In this document: one piece after another, positions 1-21,300 of the stretch
How the letters are laid out: each line of letters starts with the position of its first letter
Numbering within the stretch: position 1 is the first letter of the stretch
Source: Sanderia malayensis
Lineage: Eukaryota > Cnidaria > Scyphozoa > Semaeostomeae > Pelagiidae
Direction: 5' to 3'
Assembly: GCA_013076295.1 (NCBI GenBank)
Contig: RQOL01000906.1
Coordinates: 558,001-622,000 of the forward strand
Length of the DNA stretch: 64,000 bases
Made by a program: the position numbers and the translations under genes
The notes under the pieces: model-generated
The model's database searches: none
Told to the model about the DNA's origin: nothing
What the model saw: only the letters and a program-made list of their open reading frames with translations

Positions 1-7569
<7,569 letters not shown>

Positions 7570-7920
7570 ATTTTAATGTCCGAGCAACGAGGAGATAATT
7601 TTGCAAAATATGATAATAAAAATGCAAAACGTAAATAATGTTTTGGAGCAGCAGCAGATAGACACTGAACAATAAACGTGACTTGCCCCAATTGGTTTCC
7701 CCAATTTTTAGGCCATTTACCCGCTCTTTCCCGAGAGCCTCATTTCGATTTCGATATAAATCTGGACCAATAACAAATGCGGAAATGAATTGAAAAAACG
7801 CAAATTCAGAAAACAAAATTGTGGTGGAAAACAATTAACTTTTTAAAAAAACTTCATTTAATGACCCTACATAAAAGAAATTGCTGATTCAAATTCTTAC
7901 AATCCGCCAAGGTACCTGTC

Positions 7921-7993
7921 GGCCCTGTGGCCCAATGGATAAGGCATCTGACTACGAATCAGGGGATTCCAGGTTCGAGTCCTGGCAGGGTCG
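7921..7993 (+). tRNA. tRNA-Arg (anticodon ACG)
   Basis: 73 nt fold as a full cloverleaf. The acceptor stem GGCCCTG pairs with CAGGGTC (one G-T pair). The anticodon stem TCTGA/TCAGG encloses loop CTACGAA with ACG at 34-36. The T arm is CCAGG-TTCGAGT-CCTGG. There is no intron. A short T run (AAATTTTT) follows directly, as expected for RNA polymerase III termination. The internal A and B boxes are intact. It sits alone between ABCC10 and the kelch gene. Confidence 0.96.
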
Positions 7994-8461
7994 AAATTTT
8001 TCAACTATTTTTTAAATTAATTTATTTTTTTACTCTACTGTGACGTTGAGTATATAGAATCAAGGAATCCACTCAAAAAGCCTTCACAATCGTGTGTTAA
8101 ATTTTTTTTTTATTTTCACAATTTTTATTACTGTCAAATTTCCAGCCCGTAGTCAGCCTTCAGTTTGCTTGGAGACAACACAGACCCTCCTCAGGCACGT
8201 GACAAGATTAAATGAAGCTCCAAGACCTCCGCAGCAACACCTCCGCAACTTCCATTGTAGCAGCCACGCTGACCATACCATTCAAGCATGTCTGCAGTGC
8301 CTGCCAGGTACCGGTAAAAGTCAAATGACCAATTCTAGATATATCAAGACATGCCATTAACATACATTTTCACAGACCAAGCAATGTTGTTAGCGATCAA
8401 ATTACCAATTAATATTGAACGACGCTATAAAATTAATTAAAAAAAGTAAAATTGATAAAGA

Positions 8462-11032
8462 TTGAAAGCAATTACAAACGTAGAAACGCGTACAAAAATG
8501 GAATCTTTTGTTCACATAGATCAGAGCTCTTTTGAAGACGCATTTTCCCAGCTGACGAAATTTCGGTTGAATGGAGACTTTTGCGACGTGACTTTGAAGA
8601 TCGCCGAAGAACACAAGGACGTAGAATTTCGAGCACACAGAGTCATCCTAGCTTCGAGAAGCATCTATTTTTACACGATGTTCGCGAGCAATTTATTAGA
8701 AAGCCGGGAAGAAGTAATTAAGTTAAACGGCGTTACACTGGATGCATTCAGACAGTTGATTTCATACGCTTATACAGGTAAAATCGACATTAAGCCGGGT
8801 ATAATCGAGGAACTTTTGGAAGCAGCACACATGTTTCAGTTTGAAAGCGTGCAAGATGCGTGTTTTGAATTCTTGCGCAACAACATCGACTGTGCCAACT
8901 GCATTGGTATTGCGTACCTAGCCGAGAAATACCATTGCAAGAAGGCCCATAGAGATGCACAGGAGTTCTCGAGGCAGAACTTCAGAGCCGTGTCGAAAAC
9001 AAAGGAATTCGCTGAATTGGATTATAAACAAGTCTACCAATTGATATCCAATGATGAATTGAATGTGACACATGAAAGCGAGGTATACGCTGCAATGGTA
9101 GGCTGGGTGAAACGCGACGAAAAACAGCGCGGGAAATACTTGGCACAGTTACTGCAGTGTCTCAGGGTGCCGCTGCTCACAAGGAAATTTCTCATTGATA
9201 TTCTTGCGAAGGAGGAAATGGTTATGGTCAACCCAGATTGCAGAAAGTTCCTGCTGCAAGCATTGGATTACCATTTGGTGCCGGAAAGACGAGAACAGAA
9301 TCAGGTGATGCAAGTAAATCCAAGAGAAATCTTTACGAAAAAGATTCTAGTGATTGGAGGCGAAAGTATGAATACGATAATTTTTTTAAATTTACTTTCT
9401 TCTGTCGTGAAATCCGTGCATTGGGAAACATATCCTAGTAGCGGTCTCTGCAACCTTGTACGAGGTTAGTTTAGAGGTATTGTTGTGCCTCTAAAAAGCA
9501 GATATGTTTATACAATAATGGACAGTCATACCGGCGTGATTTAAGCCCGCTATTAAATCACGCCAGTACGTTATCAACTGTGCACCTCTAACAGTCTCCT
9601 TGTTAGTAAACAACAGCACTTCATTTGAGCATGTAACCATGAATGAATAACCTGCAGTGCTAACTCCCGTCTAACGTGACACCTCACAGTGGATTTCAAT
9701 GAGTTTCAACTTAAAAACAGGGTGGTTTACAGTGATAACCAATCTTCTTGTTGACTTCAGATCGGTCTGGGGTGCTCAAAACAGTCGAGTGCTATGACGT
9801 CACCAAATATTACTGGGAAACAAAGACATCACTACCGCAAGGACGGAAATACGCGTCGGCAATACTGCTGGATGGATTGGTTTATGTGGCTGGAGGAAAG
9901 GGGCACGACAGAGAAGACCTGAACACGGTTGATAAATACGATCCAACCACAGATCAATGGGCCAGTGTTGCCAAACTGCAAGAATGCAAAGGTAAGCATC
10001 TTCAGTCCCTAAAACTATTGACTTGTTTTGCTATATCAGTTATAGTTGCACTCCTTTGACTTGTATTAGCAGATTTCCTACAGCGTAGTGTGCTCTTTTA
10101 TCTCAAACACACTCTGGTGGGTCCCTTATGAGTTTGAAATAAACTGAATTCATTGCAGTGAGCACATCGCGGCATATACCTAAGCCATTAGAGCTGTGTG
10201 TATACTATATTAGTACAATACATATGTATTTCTATCTAGTTATGTATAAGAGCTACCCACATTCATCATTTGTGAAGATCTTGTTGCTTAGTATAATAGG
10301 TAGCATGGACAAAGGGTATGCGTTATATAAAATATATCAAAATGCATTTTCATCTTCCGAAAGCCTTTGTCGAGATCATGAAATTGATAAAAAAAGAATC
10401 AATTGCATTTAATTTCAGGTGCAGTCTCATTGGCAGTCCTAGAAGGTTGGCTATATGCACTGGGTGGCTCACAGGGTGGCTCCGCATTGAAAACGGTGGA
10501 AAGATATGACCCAGTACTCAATATATGGACACACGTTCAACCAATGCGGTTTCCGAGAAGTCATTTTGGCACTGCAGCATACGCAGGTAGATTGCACGCT
10601 GTGGGAGGATACTGCGGCATCAGTGAAATCGAACACTGCGAAGTCTACGACCCGAATGTTAATCGATGGAAAGACATGGCTGATTTGAACAAAGCTAGGA
10701 TGAACCACGGCGTCATCGTCCACAGCGATAGGATATTCGCAATCGGGGGACAGAGCCCGAATTGCATGCTGGACTCGATAGAAAAATACAACTCAGGCTT
10801 GAACATGTGGCTCATCATAAAACATACGCTCGATCCGAGATCTGGGGCTGGCGTTGCCTTGGTTGCAGCAGGAAGTGACGATAGCACGATGTTCATAGTA
10901 GGAGGTCTGGATACGAATCATATTTGTCACAACTCGGTGAAGAGCTTGAATTTGAATTCAATTGACTACAACATAACAAATAGCATTGGCATGCTGGAGC
11001 CTCGAGCGTATGCAGCTGTGGTCACATTTTAA
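8462..11032 (+). CDS. BTB-BACK-kelch protein (KLHL family)
   Basis: Probable substrate adaptor of a cullin-3 ubiquitin ligase. Three exons, 8462-9365, 9761-9991 and 10419-11032, sum to 1749 nt and encode 582 residues in one frame with GT-AG introns. An N-terminal BTB domain (FCDVTLKI, FRAHRVILASRS, FRQLISYAYTGKI) is followed by a BACK domain (CIGIAYLAEKYHC onward). After these come kelch repeats with the Gly-Gly plus Tyr/Trp pattern (VYVAGGKG, LYALGGSQGG, LHAVGGYCG, IFAIGGQSP, MFIVGGLD), about five to six blades. A second Met at codon 13 (MESFVHIDQ) is an equally plausible start. The domain order is that of KLHL proteins; the orthologue (KLHL18/20-like or other) cannot be fixed by eye. Intron 1 contains a perfect 11 bp stem hairpin (9533-9564). 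Confidence 0.93.
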
Positions 11033-11677
11033 CTCAATGTCAGAGAGGTTCGTTCTCAGGGGACTTTTCGGCCCATTCACCCCACGAGTATACCCCCCTT
11101 TCTTGTCAGCCAAATACATTTGAATAGCAATGAAAATGGTTCAATCACAATGACAGATAATGCATTAAGATCATGCACCTTAATTCAAAAAATCTTGACT
11201 CATTTCCCCATCCATAATATATTAAATCTAAAATACACACATGACAAAGAACCCACTCCCCCATCATTTTTAAACCGAATATTTAAACAAAGTTTTATAT
11301 ATAGAAACGTATAGATGTAATAATAATAGTTAGCAGATAATAAGTTAACAGTGCTATGTGTCTATGATATACAAGTTTTAAGTAACAAAGCGTAATGACA
11401 AAGTATTTACTGTATGTACACCTACCCGTATTAGCACAGTATAAGTTCCCGCATTAAAGAAACAGAAACTCAATCCTGGTTCCTTGCAGAGAACAATAGG
11501 AGAGACAATGATTTTTTGTTCAATAAAATAGGCTGCACAAAAAATCTTATTGCTTTTATGCGAGGACATACTGTAACTACTGTATGTACATACCTGTATA
11601 AGTATTTGCTGTATGTACATAGCTGTAAAAATGTATCCCTTTGATCTTAAGCTCTGAAAATCGAAGCATGTCGAAGA
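11033..11677. other. Intergenic, tail-to-tail region
   Basis: Lies between the 3' ends of the kelch gene (+) and PCNX4 (-). No convincing gene seen. It contains a small set of TACTGTATGTACATA repeats (about 11405-11625). Confidence 0.6.
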
Positions 11678-14600
11678 TCACCACGAAGTGATATTAAGCA
11701 AACCTGATGAGAAGACAGGGTAACCCAAAGGTGGGTCTGCGGCTTGTATTACGATGTTTCTCAAATGTGATGAATGCGCTTGTATGCTGTATCGCTCTTC
11801 GTCGTCGTTCGTAAAGTAATACAGCTCCAATGAAAGCGATGCCCAGATGGCCCGCACGTTTTCTGAATCGAGTCTTCCAATTGGTACGTTGATAGTTTGC
11901 TTTGTCAGTACGCGACTCGTAAAAGTTCCCTGTCGAGCAATCAAAATAGAATACAACTGAATCTACACATAACTAACATATGCATATAACGTTCAAGTTG
12001 AAGATTCCGTATACACGGATGAAAGGCGATACTTAATATTTCTGAAGTTCTAATTTACTGGAACTTCTTCCTTTCTCCGCACAACCTGTCATTTGAAGCC
12101 ATACAATAAATCTCGATAACTTCAACCTCCAAGGGACCAATGCGGATAGTTCACGTTAACGTTATCGAGACTTCGAAAGGAATGGAAAGCTTTGAAGGAG
12201 AACGCAATTTCGAGTTATCAGAGGTTCGGGTTATCGCGAGTTCGAGTTGCAAGAATTTAATTGTACATGACACATACATATTGAGTTTTGCTTTCGATTG
12301 CAAATAGACGAAATAACAAGTTATTCATGCTTTAGATTTTTCAACTCAAAATAAATTTCCTTCAGCATGAGTTGATTTGAGAGAAGCAAAATAACATGCT
12401 CCACTTACATTTTCTGTATCGTTTCCAACTGATAATAAACTTGGAGTGTTTGCTAAGACAGCATCGGTCCATGCCTGGTCTGTGTCGATGCCCATGTGCC
12501 AATTCTCTTCGTAATCCATGAACGTTTCAGCAAGTTCTTCGAAATCTTCAATTGGTCCAAGGACTGCTTCGTCATACATGATTTTAAAAGCATACCTTAA
12601 AACAAGATAGGAATCAAACAAAAACTCTCGATTATCGAAGACTGTCTTGTCGATAGTACAACTCGTTAGATTGACTCCTCAGATCGACTACCATTTAACC
12701 CGAATGGTAGTCGATCTGACATGGATGCCCAATGTTGACCTTATTGGGCTTCCACTGCAAAAACAATGATAGTAGCATGTGATAAAAAATAGCAGTTCTT
12801 GTTACCTATAGGCCAGTAGCACTTGATCTTTCAGCTCTGTATCCTCTTCCAACCAGTATGAATACTGAGACCAGGGTAGTTCGCCATTGAATACGCGCCA
12901 GACATCCAGTGCTCCGTGTTGGCGCTGCTCTTGGCACGTGAAGAAGCATGAGAGAACAAGTTTGCGAAATATGAACAATAGTCCGCGATCTGATGCAATG
13001 CTCTCCATCACATGTTCCCCGTGACTTTCGAAGTTCATTATGGAAATGACGTGTCTAAACCAGTCCTCTACGAACATCTTTTCATGCGGTGCAGTATCAG
13101 ACGATTCAACTGGAATCGAGTCTTTCCAACGAATAGGAGGCTCAATCTGAGTGGAATGGGGTGAGCTGATTTCAGCAGTAAGAGTAGGAAGGGTATGTTT
13201 CTTGCTCAATCCTCTTGTCCGCTCCGAAGGATAAGGTCGCATGATGTCATCAGCAACAGCCTCGTGATGAGTTCTGTCAGGTTTGAAATGAGGCTCCTGT
13301 TGGGCTGCTGTGTTGCTAGTGGCATTATCAAAGTTGTTGCTCTCCCACGAATTAGTTCGCGGCAAACTGTTGTCAAGATCGTCGAATCCAAAATCATCAA
13401 AATCATCATCATCCATTACAATGTTAGGCCCTCTGAAATTAAAATTAGCTGCATCTTTTGCATCCTTACGATGATGACCGTGCATTGCGGGCATTCCACT
13501 ATCATGGAGACCAGCTGATTTATTCTGCTGGCCTCCTTTCAATGGTGCCATTCTGATTGGCTCATTTAGGCTGCTGGCATTTTTCGCATTCCACAATGCG
13601 GTCATACTGTTGTCAGAGATAGAGCTCTTCGAATGCAAGCTCATCGACTTATTCCTGTCTTCTAAAATGCTTGATACTATAGTGCCCCGTGTTTCATTTG
13701 TCAGCAGGGGTCTAAATGGGCCCTTACTGCGTTTCTCCTCGTTTTTTGCTTTTACCTCCTCCATTGTTGGGCCATCACCAAGGCCTTGGTCGCGTCGCAG
13801 CTTGCAATATCTCAACAGAACCCAGGTAAGTGATTTCACGAAATGATTTTGCAAGTTTTTCAGATTCTCCGGACGGTCTATCACGCCGGTCAGCACATTC
13901 TTGGCATCCGAATACGTGTGCAAATCAAGAAAATCATACGGAGTCAGCACGTGCGTCGGATAGGGATTGAAACACGAAAAACCCGGTTTATCATTCGACA
14001 CCGCCTCAAATACGTCGTCAATTTTTGCAGCTTCAGCCGTGTGACATGACGTCTCTGCCAGTTCCAGTCCCTTCACGACGACGTTCGTGTGCATGTAGCC
14101 TCGCTCCAAAACCGACAGCCAAACGAGGCGGTCTTGAAATCGTGCAAGAAAGTAATCTCCAGCAGATACGTTGCACAAACTGCCAGTGTTGATCACATCT
14201 TTGAGCTGGCCAACGAGTGGTTCAATCAGCTGTTTGTAATATACCCAATCGGAGGAAGACGCGTTGATTGGCAAGTCTGCATTCGGCCAGAAGCGCCGAG
14301 GGCGTGGAAAACCCGTGAAAAACAGCGGCAGCGTGAATAATGGCAGCAGAGGAGCTTCGAAGAGAACGGCAATCACGAAAAAACATATCCAAAAAGGCGA
14401 CAAAAAAGTCGAGATCAAGGCAACTTTCTTGTATGATTGGTGACGCACTTTGCTGCTGTGGTAAAACTTGGCGGTGTATCTTGCGTAGAATGATAAGCAG
14501 TTCCATGCGTATTGCATGCGAGATCGTATTAAATGAATGAGTAATAATTGTAGATAAGGGTCCATTCCACTCCACCATTCCTTGACTGATATTCCGGAGA

Positions 14601-17600
14601 ATTTCACTAGCATTAGTAAGGTGATGTCCAGGCTGCATCCAGTAGCATCTTGCCAAGCCTGAAAACAAACAATGTCGGTAAGCAAATATGAAATTGGACG
14701 TTTGAAAGATGGAATCATGCAATGAAATAATGGAACAAAACGAATAGCTTAGTATTATGTATCTATTTTATTATTATTCAAGAAAAATCTATTACATTCC
14801 GTTCTTACCGTAAATCCTCGAATAAGCCCCCGGGGGCTTATTTGCAAAAATGAATTTTTGGGTGGGGGCTTATTCGAGGGGAGGGCTTATTCGAGGGGGG
14901 GCTTAATTCAAAGTTTTGCTTTTTCCTCAAAGGTTTACAGAAAAAAGACGACATAATTTTCTCAATCAGCTAGACTTTTTTCACAAAGTGCTGTGTGAAG
15001 ATCTAACAATAATTCGTTTATCATCATGAAAATCGCGTTTCTTTTTGCTTTTTTGTCTGAGTCAAAGGAAATGATACTGTATAGCTATTGTCCTGTGGGG
15101 CTTTCTCGAATTAAGATATTGTTCTGCACTTATGCTTCCCTCGAATAAGACCCCATGGGGGCTTATTCGAGGGGGGGGGCTTATTTGCAAAAATGATTTT
15201 TTAGGTGGGGGCTTAATCGAGGGGGGCGCTTATTCGAACGTGGGGGCTTATTCGAGGATTTACGGTATTTATTACTTCAGCATTCAATTTCACAAGACTG
15301 TTATCAGAAGCTGATAGGAGCATTGCGTAATAAATTGGACTGAGAAAGTTATCCATATGAAAATATGTGACGTCATACATATCTGAAAGCTCTACAGGAG
15401 GCCAATGTATGGATGAAACTCTTCGTTGTTACATCACTCTGTTTTGAACTCAGAGCCAAGAAAGCAACGCATAGCAGAGGTGATACTGTAATGGAAAAAC
15501 CGCGCGTTAGATATTCAGTAATTATAACTTGCTGCATTCTTGCGCATTCTCTTTAAAGACTTGAAATATCTTTGGATCACCTCGAAGTAAAACTGGCAAT
15601 AACAAATATTGCACACAAACGAAAATGTTTGTCTTTTCCGGACAAAGCAATTAAGAGTTTAATCAAAACGCTGAATCGATAATGGCGTTTGATAATATTT
15701 TGAATGAACAAATGTCACTAATATAAGTATGTGCTAATTCGTCTCCCGTAGCATATACCATATGACTCTAAATCATGTATATGTCTGTCCCATATGATAT
15801 GCATATCTGTAAATATATGCTCTGCAATCGATATGCCCTCTATCTCTAACGAGCAAATTGCTCATTTTCTTGCACGTTCGTTTGATATTGCAAGAAAATC
15901 CACTCTATATTCAATTTGAAAATAAAGCCACTTGTATCAATGTCAATAGCTGTGGTGATTAGCGAGTACAACGAGCTGATCGAAGTTCTAGAACAGTGAA
16001 GGATGCGAAGGGACATGACTGTAGAGGGGGGAGTGCGAGAACAATTACGTAAGGGCCTCGTTATGGTGTTACGATGTTGAAGAAGTAAGCCGGTCCAACC
16101 GAATTCGTACGAGAAACTGTATCTAGTTGGGACGAAATCATGGGGAGAAGGCATGGTGATACATTGATATAAAGCTCAGCCAATTCTGTCTACCTTAAAC
16201 ACCCTGGAGAAGTGTGAAATGTTCGAATCACAAAAGGTTTCAATTATAAAGATTTGCTCTGGTACTTAAATAACTTTTGAAGAGAGGGAGAACTTATAGT
16301 TCGAATTGGACAGTTACACAAGTTTGAGCTATGCAGATTGGACTGTATGATTGACAATGTCATACTCACCACTATTTATCAGCAATTTTCTCAATAAGCC
16401 AATGATCCTCTTCACTCGAGATTTCTGCAGGGTCTTGTATATTGGATTGCGAAGAAGTCCAAAAAACATGTAAATGGAAAGCAACCTTCCTTTCAGTTGC
16501 ACAATGGCAAAACACACAATAACAGTGTATCCAAGTATGTCAATGAGTTCTGACTTCTTTGTCTGAGACAGTAGGACTTCTGTTGTACAAGATATTGCTG
16601 CGGATGCCACAAGCATCAATATCAAATGCAGAAATTTTGACAGTGAGAAGTGTGTAAATGATTCTTTTATTTCACCATCAGCTCTTTTTCGCAACTTGGA
16701 GAGAATGCCTTCAAGCAATGAGCAAATGTCTAAGCTGAGGACCAAACCGAAGCAAGTTGAGATGATTATTGATGCAAGGGAATTCGGAATTGCAAAGACG
16801 ATGCCTATTTCAGCCGCAGACATTACAAACATGATGCATAACCTGAAAAAAACCAAATTCCAATCAACATCGTTGAGCATGCAAATTTAAGAGCTCATTG
16901 GTGATCACTGTAGTCAGACTTACCTGACATCATTGGCCATTGGAGAGCCCCCAAGAAGCTGGACAAGCACCTGATCCCCAAGCCATGCAAACAGGGAGTC
17001 CAGAGAGGGTAGGATCCCCAGTGTCCATATAAGGGGTAAGAAGGGAAATGCAATTCGAAGCGCAAAGTCTACCGATGAAGTACTCGGTTCAAAAATTGCA
17101 ATCAACCCAACAATCGCAAAGCATCCAACATAAAAGGGTCTCATAAGAGGTGATAAATCAAAGTGATCCGTTGTGCGGAACTGTGCTGGTTCGGGCGGTG
17201 TTTGTCCCAATAAACAATGCTGTCCGATGCAGACCACAAACCATGATATGATAAAATAAACAATTGAAGCTGTGTAATTTCCAAAAGCAGCATTCGTCCT
17301 GCTTGGAAGAAGAAATTGAAACACAACTCCATCTACTATACCACCGATCAGTGCGTGGAAAAAAATATTGAAATAATATCTTTTCTTTTGAATGATAAAC
17401 TGCAAAGTTTGCATGCTACAGCATTTCTGCAATTGCAATTCAGTGTCACTTTCATCCAATGACAGCTCTTTCGATTTGGGAATATTAGTTTCATTGCAAG
17501 AAGACTTTCTCTCCATTAATAACAAGCTTCCGTGTGTCAGCAGCATTATGGAAAACATTAAGGCACCGTAAACATAGCTGAAAGCGATTCTCAGGTCTGG

Positions 17601-17807
17601 ATTGGTTTCTGCAGGAATCGTCAACAAAGAAGCTATCAACAATGGCACAAGAAAGAAGAGCAATTGAAGGAAATAAATGTATATCGGAAGATGCGAGCCG
17701 ATTTTCAATCTCAATCCACCTGAAATGGTTTGTGGAAGTCGTCTGGTAAAATAATCATATTTGTAATCGTTTAATAAAGGAGCTTGGGCTGCTGTATTGC
17801 TATCCAT
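11678..17807 (-). CDS. PCNX4: Pecanex-like protein 4
   Basis: Large multi-pass membrane protein of the pecanex family; molecular role poorly known. Six minus-strand exons: 17807-16924, 16842-16370, 15485-15379, 14658-12806, 12595-12409 and 11929-11678, total 3756 nt, 1251 residues, frame closed. The N-terminus has the family pattern of hydrophobic spans ([28 protein letters not shown]). Exon 4 carries SPLLPLF-like [19 protein letters not shown] and the pecanex C-terminal block ([34 protein letters not shown]). The last exons hold GPIEDFEEL and [13 protein letters not shown]...PPLGYP. A Ser/Asp/Asn-rich, probably disordered insert ([12 protein letters not shown]) sits mid exon 4. The short exon 3 was found by its match to the family VSP...AFR segment. 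A start 18 codons upstream (17861) is possible. Intron 3 carries a CTTATTCGAGG element and intron 5 a 16 bp-stem hairpin. Confidence 0.93.
12680..12718. repeat. Perfect 16 bp-stem inverted repeat in a PCNX4 intron
   Basis: Arms CAGATCGACTACCATT (12680-12695) and its exact reverse complement (12703-12718) flank the 7-base loop TAACCCG. The spacing would form a stable hairpin in RNA or DNA. No function can be assigned; it may be a relic of a small element. Confidence 0.8.
14806..15267. repeat. Inverted-repeat element, CTTATTCGAGG family (copy 2)
   Basis: About 460 bp in PCNX4 intron 3. The ends TACCGTAAATCCTCGAATAA and TTCGAGGATTTACGGTA are inverted copies of each other. The interior has repeated GGGGGCTTATTCGAGG units and no coding signal. 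The same terminal words occur in the ABCC10 intron copy (4456-4823), which defines a family. Confidence 0.82.
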
Positions 17808-18386
17808 GATGGTTGCTTTTTTGAAATAAAAATTTATAACAGCATGTGATCTCTTTTGCAACGATACTTCGAGGCAAATACCTCCTCCCTGTTCATTCTA
17901 ATGGAATTCGGATTTACTTGCTGCAAAGTTCAAATCATATATGCACAACAAAGATAATTGGAGAAATAGATAAGCATGACTTCCAAAAACGGCCTAGCCA
18001 GATGTCGACTGTATATCCTCTTCCATTTCACCTCATAATTCTGAGCAGGACACTTCCATTATATCAATAAAACAATTTAAGCTGTGTTTGATGTCTCTTG
18101 CTTTGAAAACTCACGAATAACGAAAGTAATTTGTAATTGCTTCAGCATGCAAAATGCGGTAAAGTCGAGATTGAGTGTGAACGGCTGGTGGTCATTTTGT
18201 CTTGGCAACATGCATGTTCATACATATTCGCACACACACTAGAGAAACATAAATACTCCATGTGTAACTCATTAAATTTCTGAACTTCGCATGGGGTAAC
18301 AGTGATCACAATAAAAGAAAAAATAAATCATAGCTAATCAATTTCATTAAGGATTTACAATTTAATATTTATTCAATGTAAATTCA

Positions 18387-21300
18387 TCATAGACTTTTAA
18401 AATAAACATCGTCTTGAATAGCGTACAAAAGTCCACGTGTGGTGCTGGGCAGCATATTACCACCAATAAATGCAATTGCTGGCATTACAGGTTTATCGCA
18501 TTTGTCAAATCTAATGCTGGGGAGGCTATTGATGAGATTTGCATTCCTTAATTCCCAAATTCTCGTGACACAATCTTCACCAACTGGAAAATAAACAATT
18601 AAATTCAACTCAGCTAAACTAAAATAAAACTAAAGAAGAAGCAGACGACAAAAAAAATTAAAAAATAAAGAAGCAAAATAAAAGAACAATGGTATCGCAG
18701 AAAAGCTCAAAAAAGTGATAGACAGTAAAGAAAACTATTCCAACACGAAAAGTTGGAAATAAGTTTTGAATTTGTGGTATACCTGAAGCTACAAATTCTT
18801 CGTTTCCATCCAAATGAAGTTGCAGCATCGAGTGCGAGTTATTGTGGCCTGGGTACGAGATAACTGGCTTAAATCCACGAGAATCCCATAACTCAACCTG
18901 CAGGTAAAAACATTCGGTTGCTGATGTTAGCAATTTAAAGTAGCTAACTCGTGCATATTAACTATGAGAAAAGAACTCTCGAGAATCAATCCAAAATGTT
19001 CACCAGTTAATTAGTTATTTTTTTGGAAGTCCCGCCTTTTGGAAAACCTCAAACTCAGTGAATAAAGCAGTGGATTATATAATTTCTTAAAAATTCTCCA
19101 CGAAAGCAATACGAATTCAAAGCATTGTAGACTTCGCGGTAATAATGGATGGATGGATCATGAATGGCTTTGAAAAAAATTAAGCTCCAAATGACGAAAA
19201 TAGAAAAGTTGCTTGTTGTTACTTTCAATGTCTAGTAGCTTCTTAAAAACAGTCTTAAAAAAAGAACTGTTGATTCTCGAAAAATACTCTGTCCCGACCT
19301 GATCTCTGTCTGTCTGTCTGGAAGATATTACAAGATCCCTTTCAAACTCGAGATATAGGAGGGCAGACGGACACCTATGGGATCGGTGATTTTGTCCGAC
19401 TTTGTAGAAAGGTGTCTGATGTAAAGAAGTTGCATTTGTAAAAAGATAACGAATTTTGAAAAATTTCGGGACAAATGTCCGTTGTTTAGAGATGGCAGCG
19501 GATAAAGGTTCCTATCTAGTTCAATTCTACTTACGTGTCCAGCCAGCGTACTGATTAGGAAAAGGAATTCGCTGCTTTCCAATTGCTTTATGTTATCAAC
19601 TGATGATTTTGCTTTGGCAACAGATGCGTGGCGCTTGGGCTGGCGAGCATCAAAACAATGTATAGTCCTATCTCGCGACCCGGAGTATAAGCAGTGAGTC
19701 TAAAAGCAGAAATCAAATGCATCAATATAAAGTACCTCTGTATCAATGCAAAAGAAGGTGCTCAATTGAAACAGGGGGTTTATTGTGAGGTAACAGGGGG
19801 GAACTGGGGAAACTAAATCATTCTTGTTCAAGTATAACAACAAGCAAAGATTAATAATCTTGTTTACCATAGTTCTAAATCAATATTTGAATAAAATTCC
19901 CTAATTAACCCGTTGTAAATATTTCCGTACGACACCTTCGCCAATAAAAAACTTAATTAAATGATAAAATTGGCACTTACATGGTGATTGTATGCCAATG
20001 CTAAAACGTCGCTTTTAGTAGTTCGCAACAACGGCCTCCATGAAAAGTCATTATCAGCCATTAACACACCACCATTTATCCCTAAAATGAATATAATATA
20101 GTGATTAATAATAATAATAAAATACATTTATAGGGCGCAAATTCAACAAATGTTTTCAAATGCGCCTAAACAATAGTTACATATTGACACTGTGTCACCA
20201 CTATTACTACACAGGAGCCTCGATTTCACGAACCCTTATGTGACAAACTTCTTGGCATGAGAAAAATATCGTCTGCTCCCAGGGACGTAGGAAGCAAATG
20301 TAACTTGGGAGACACGCCCTTTCGAAGAAATGTCATAGTCCATATTTATAAGAGTCTGGTTACTTATATCAGGAGGGACGCCTGAACATATTTTTAAATT
20401 TAAAGGGCCAACAATAGTTGAGGGGGCAGGAACAGAGACCCGACAAAAATTTTATAACCGTGTGCAACTCACCAATAGCAGGTAAAAGAACGTTTCGAGA
20501 TGGATCTGGAACGAGGCACGACGTCCATGTGTGATGTTGAATGTAGTTAAATCTCCTCGTGTATTGTCCTGCAAAAAAGAGCCTGAAAACCTTAAAAGGA
20601 CCATCAAAACTTTGTTAACTCGAGCACATTCCGAAACCCTTTTGTCGGTGTCATATAAAATATTAAAGTTTAATCGTGCAAAACATATTGTGATGCTGGC
20701 GACGTAAAGTCTGGTATTGAACTCACGCACAACAGAGTCTTTACTAAGGAAGAAATTGCCAACTTTTCCATTCACTGTAGAAACTCTGAATAAAGTTAAG
20801 AAATATTGTCTACATTAGAGGTAAAAGTGCAAATCAAATTAGCACTTTAAATCACAAAGTTTCTTACAAAAGTGAGAAAAGTGAAAGTTAGGAGAAATCA
20901 CAATCAAAATCACTTGGCCAATTTGTAAATTTTGCTAAACGTGGAGTACTTATGTTCCTAGTGTAGCATTATGTCGCAAAGACAAAACAATCACCAAACT
21001 GAATTCCTGTGTAGTCTCGACTTTACCGCATTTAACACATATGCAGAAAATAAAATTCGATATACGAAAACCTAATCAACTACTACTATTGAACTATTTT
21101 AATGAAACGATACAATAGATGGTCTGTTTTGTTGTCGTAATGCTGTGCCATTGATACTGATGTAAGCTGTGTGAAAATAGGGGGTACAATTTAAGATTTC
21201 ATTGCAACTATTGTAAAGGAAAGCTTTGAATAAAGACCTTAGCAACTTACGTAGTTCGCAAAAATATCGAATGGAGAACAAAGCTCTATTGATAATCTTC

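Noticed and set aside
11703..11720. CTGATGAG as a hammerhead ribozyme core
   Set aside because: No GAAA and flanking stems at the right spacing, and it lies at a PCNX4 exon border.
13195..14540. Several plus-strand ORFs opposite PCNX4 exon 4
   Set aside because: They are antisense shadows of a strongly supported coding exon.
16329..16369. Read-through extension of PCNX4 exon 2
   Set aside because: A GTGAGT donor at 16369 joins in frame to exon 3; the extension is intronic.
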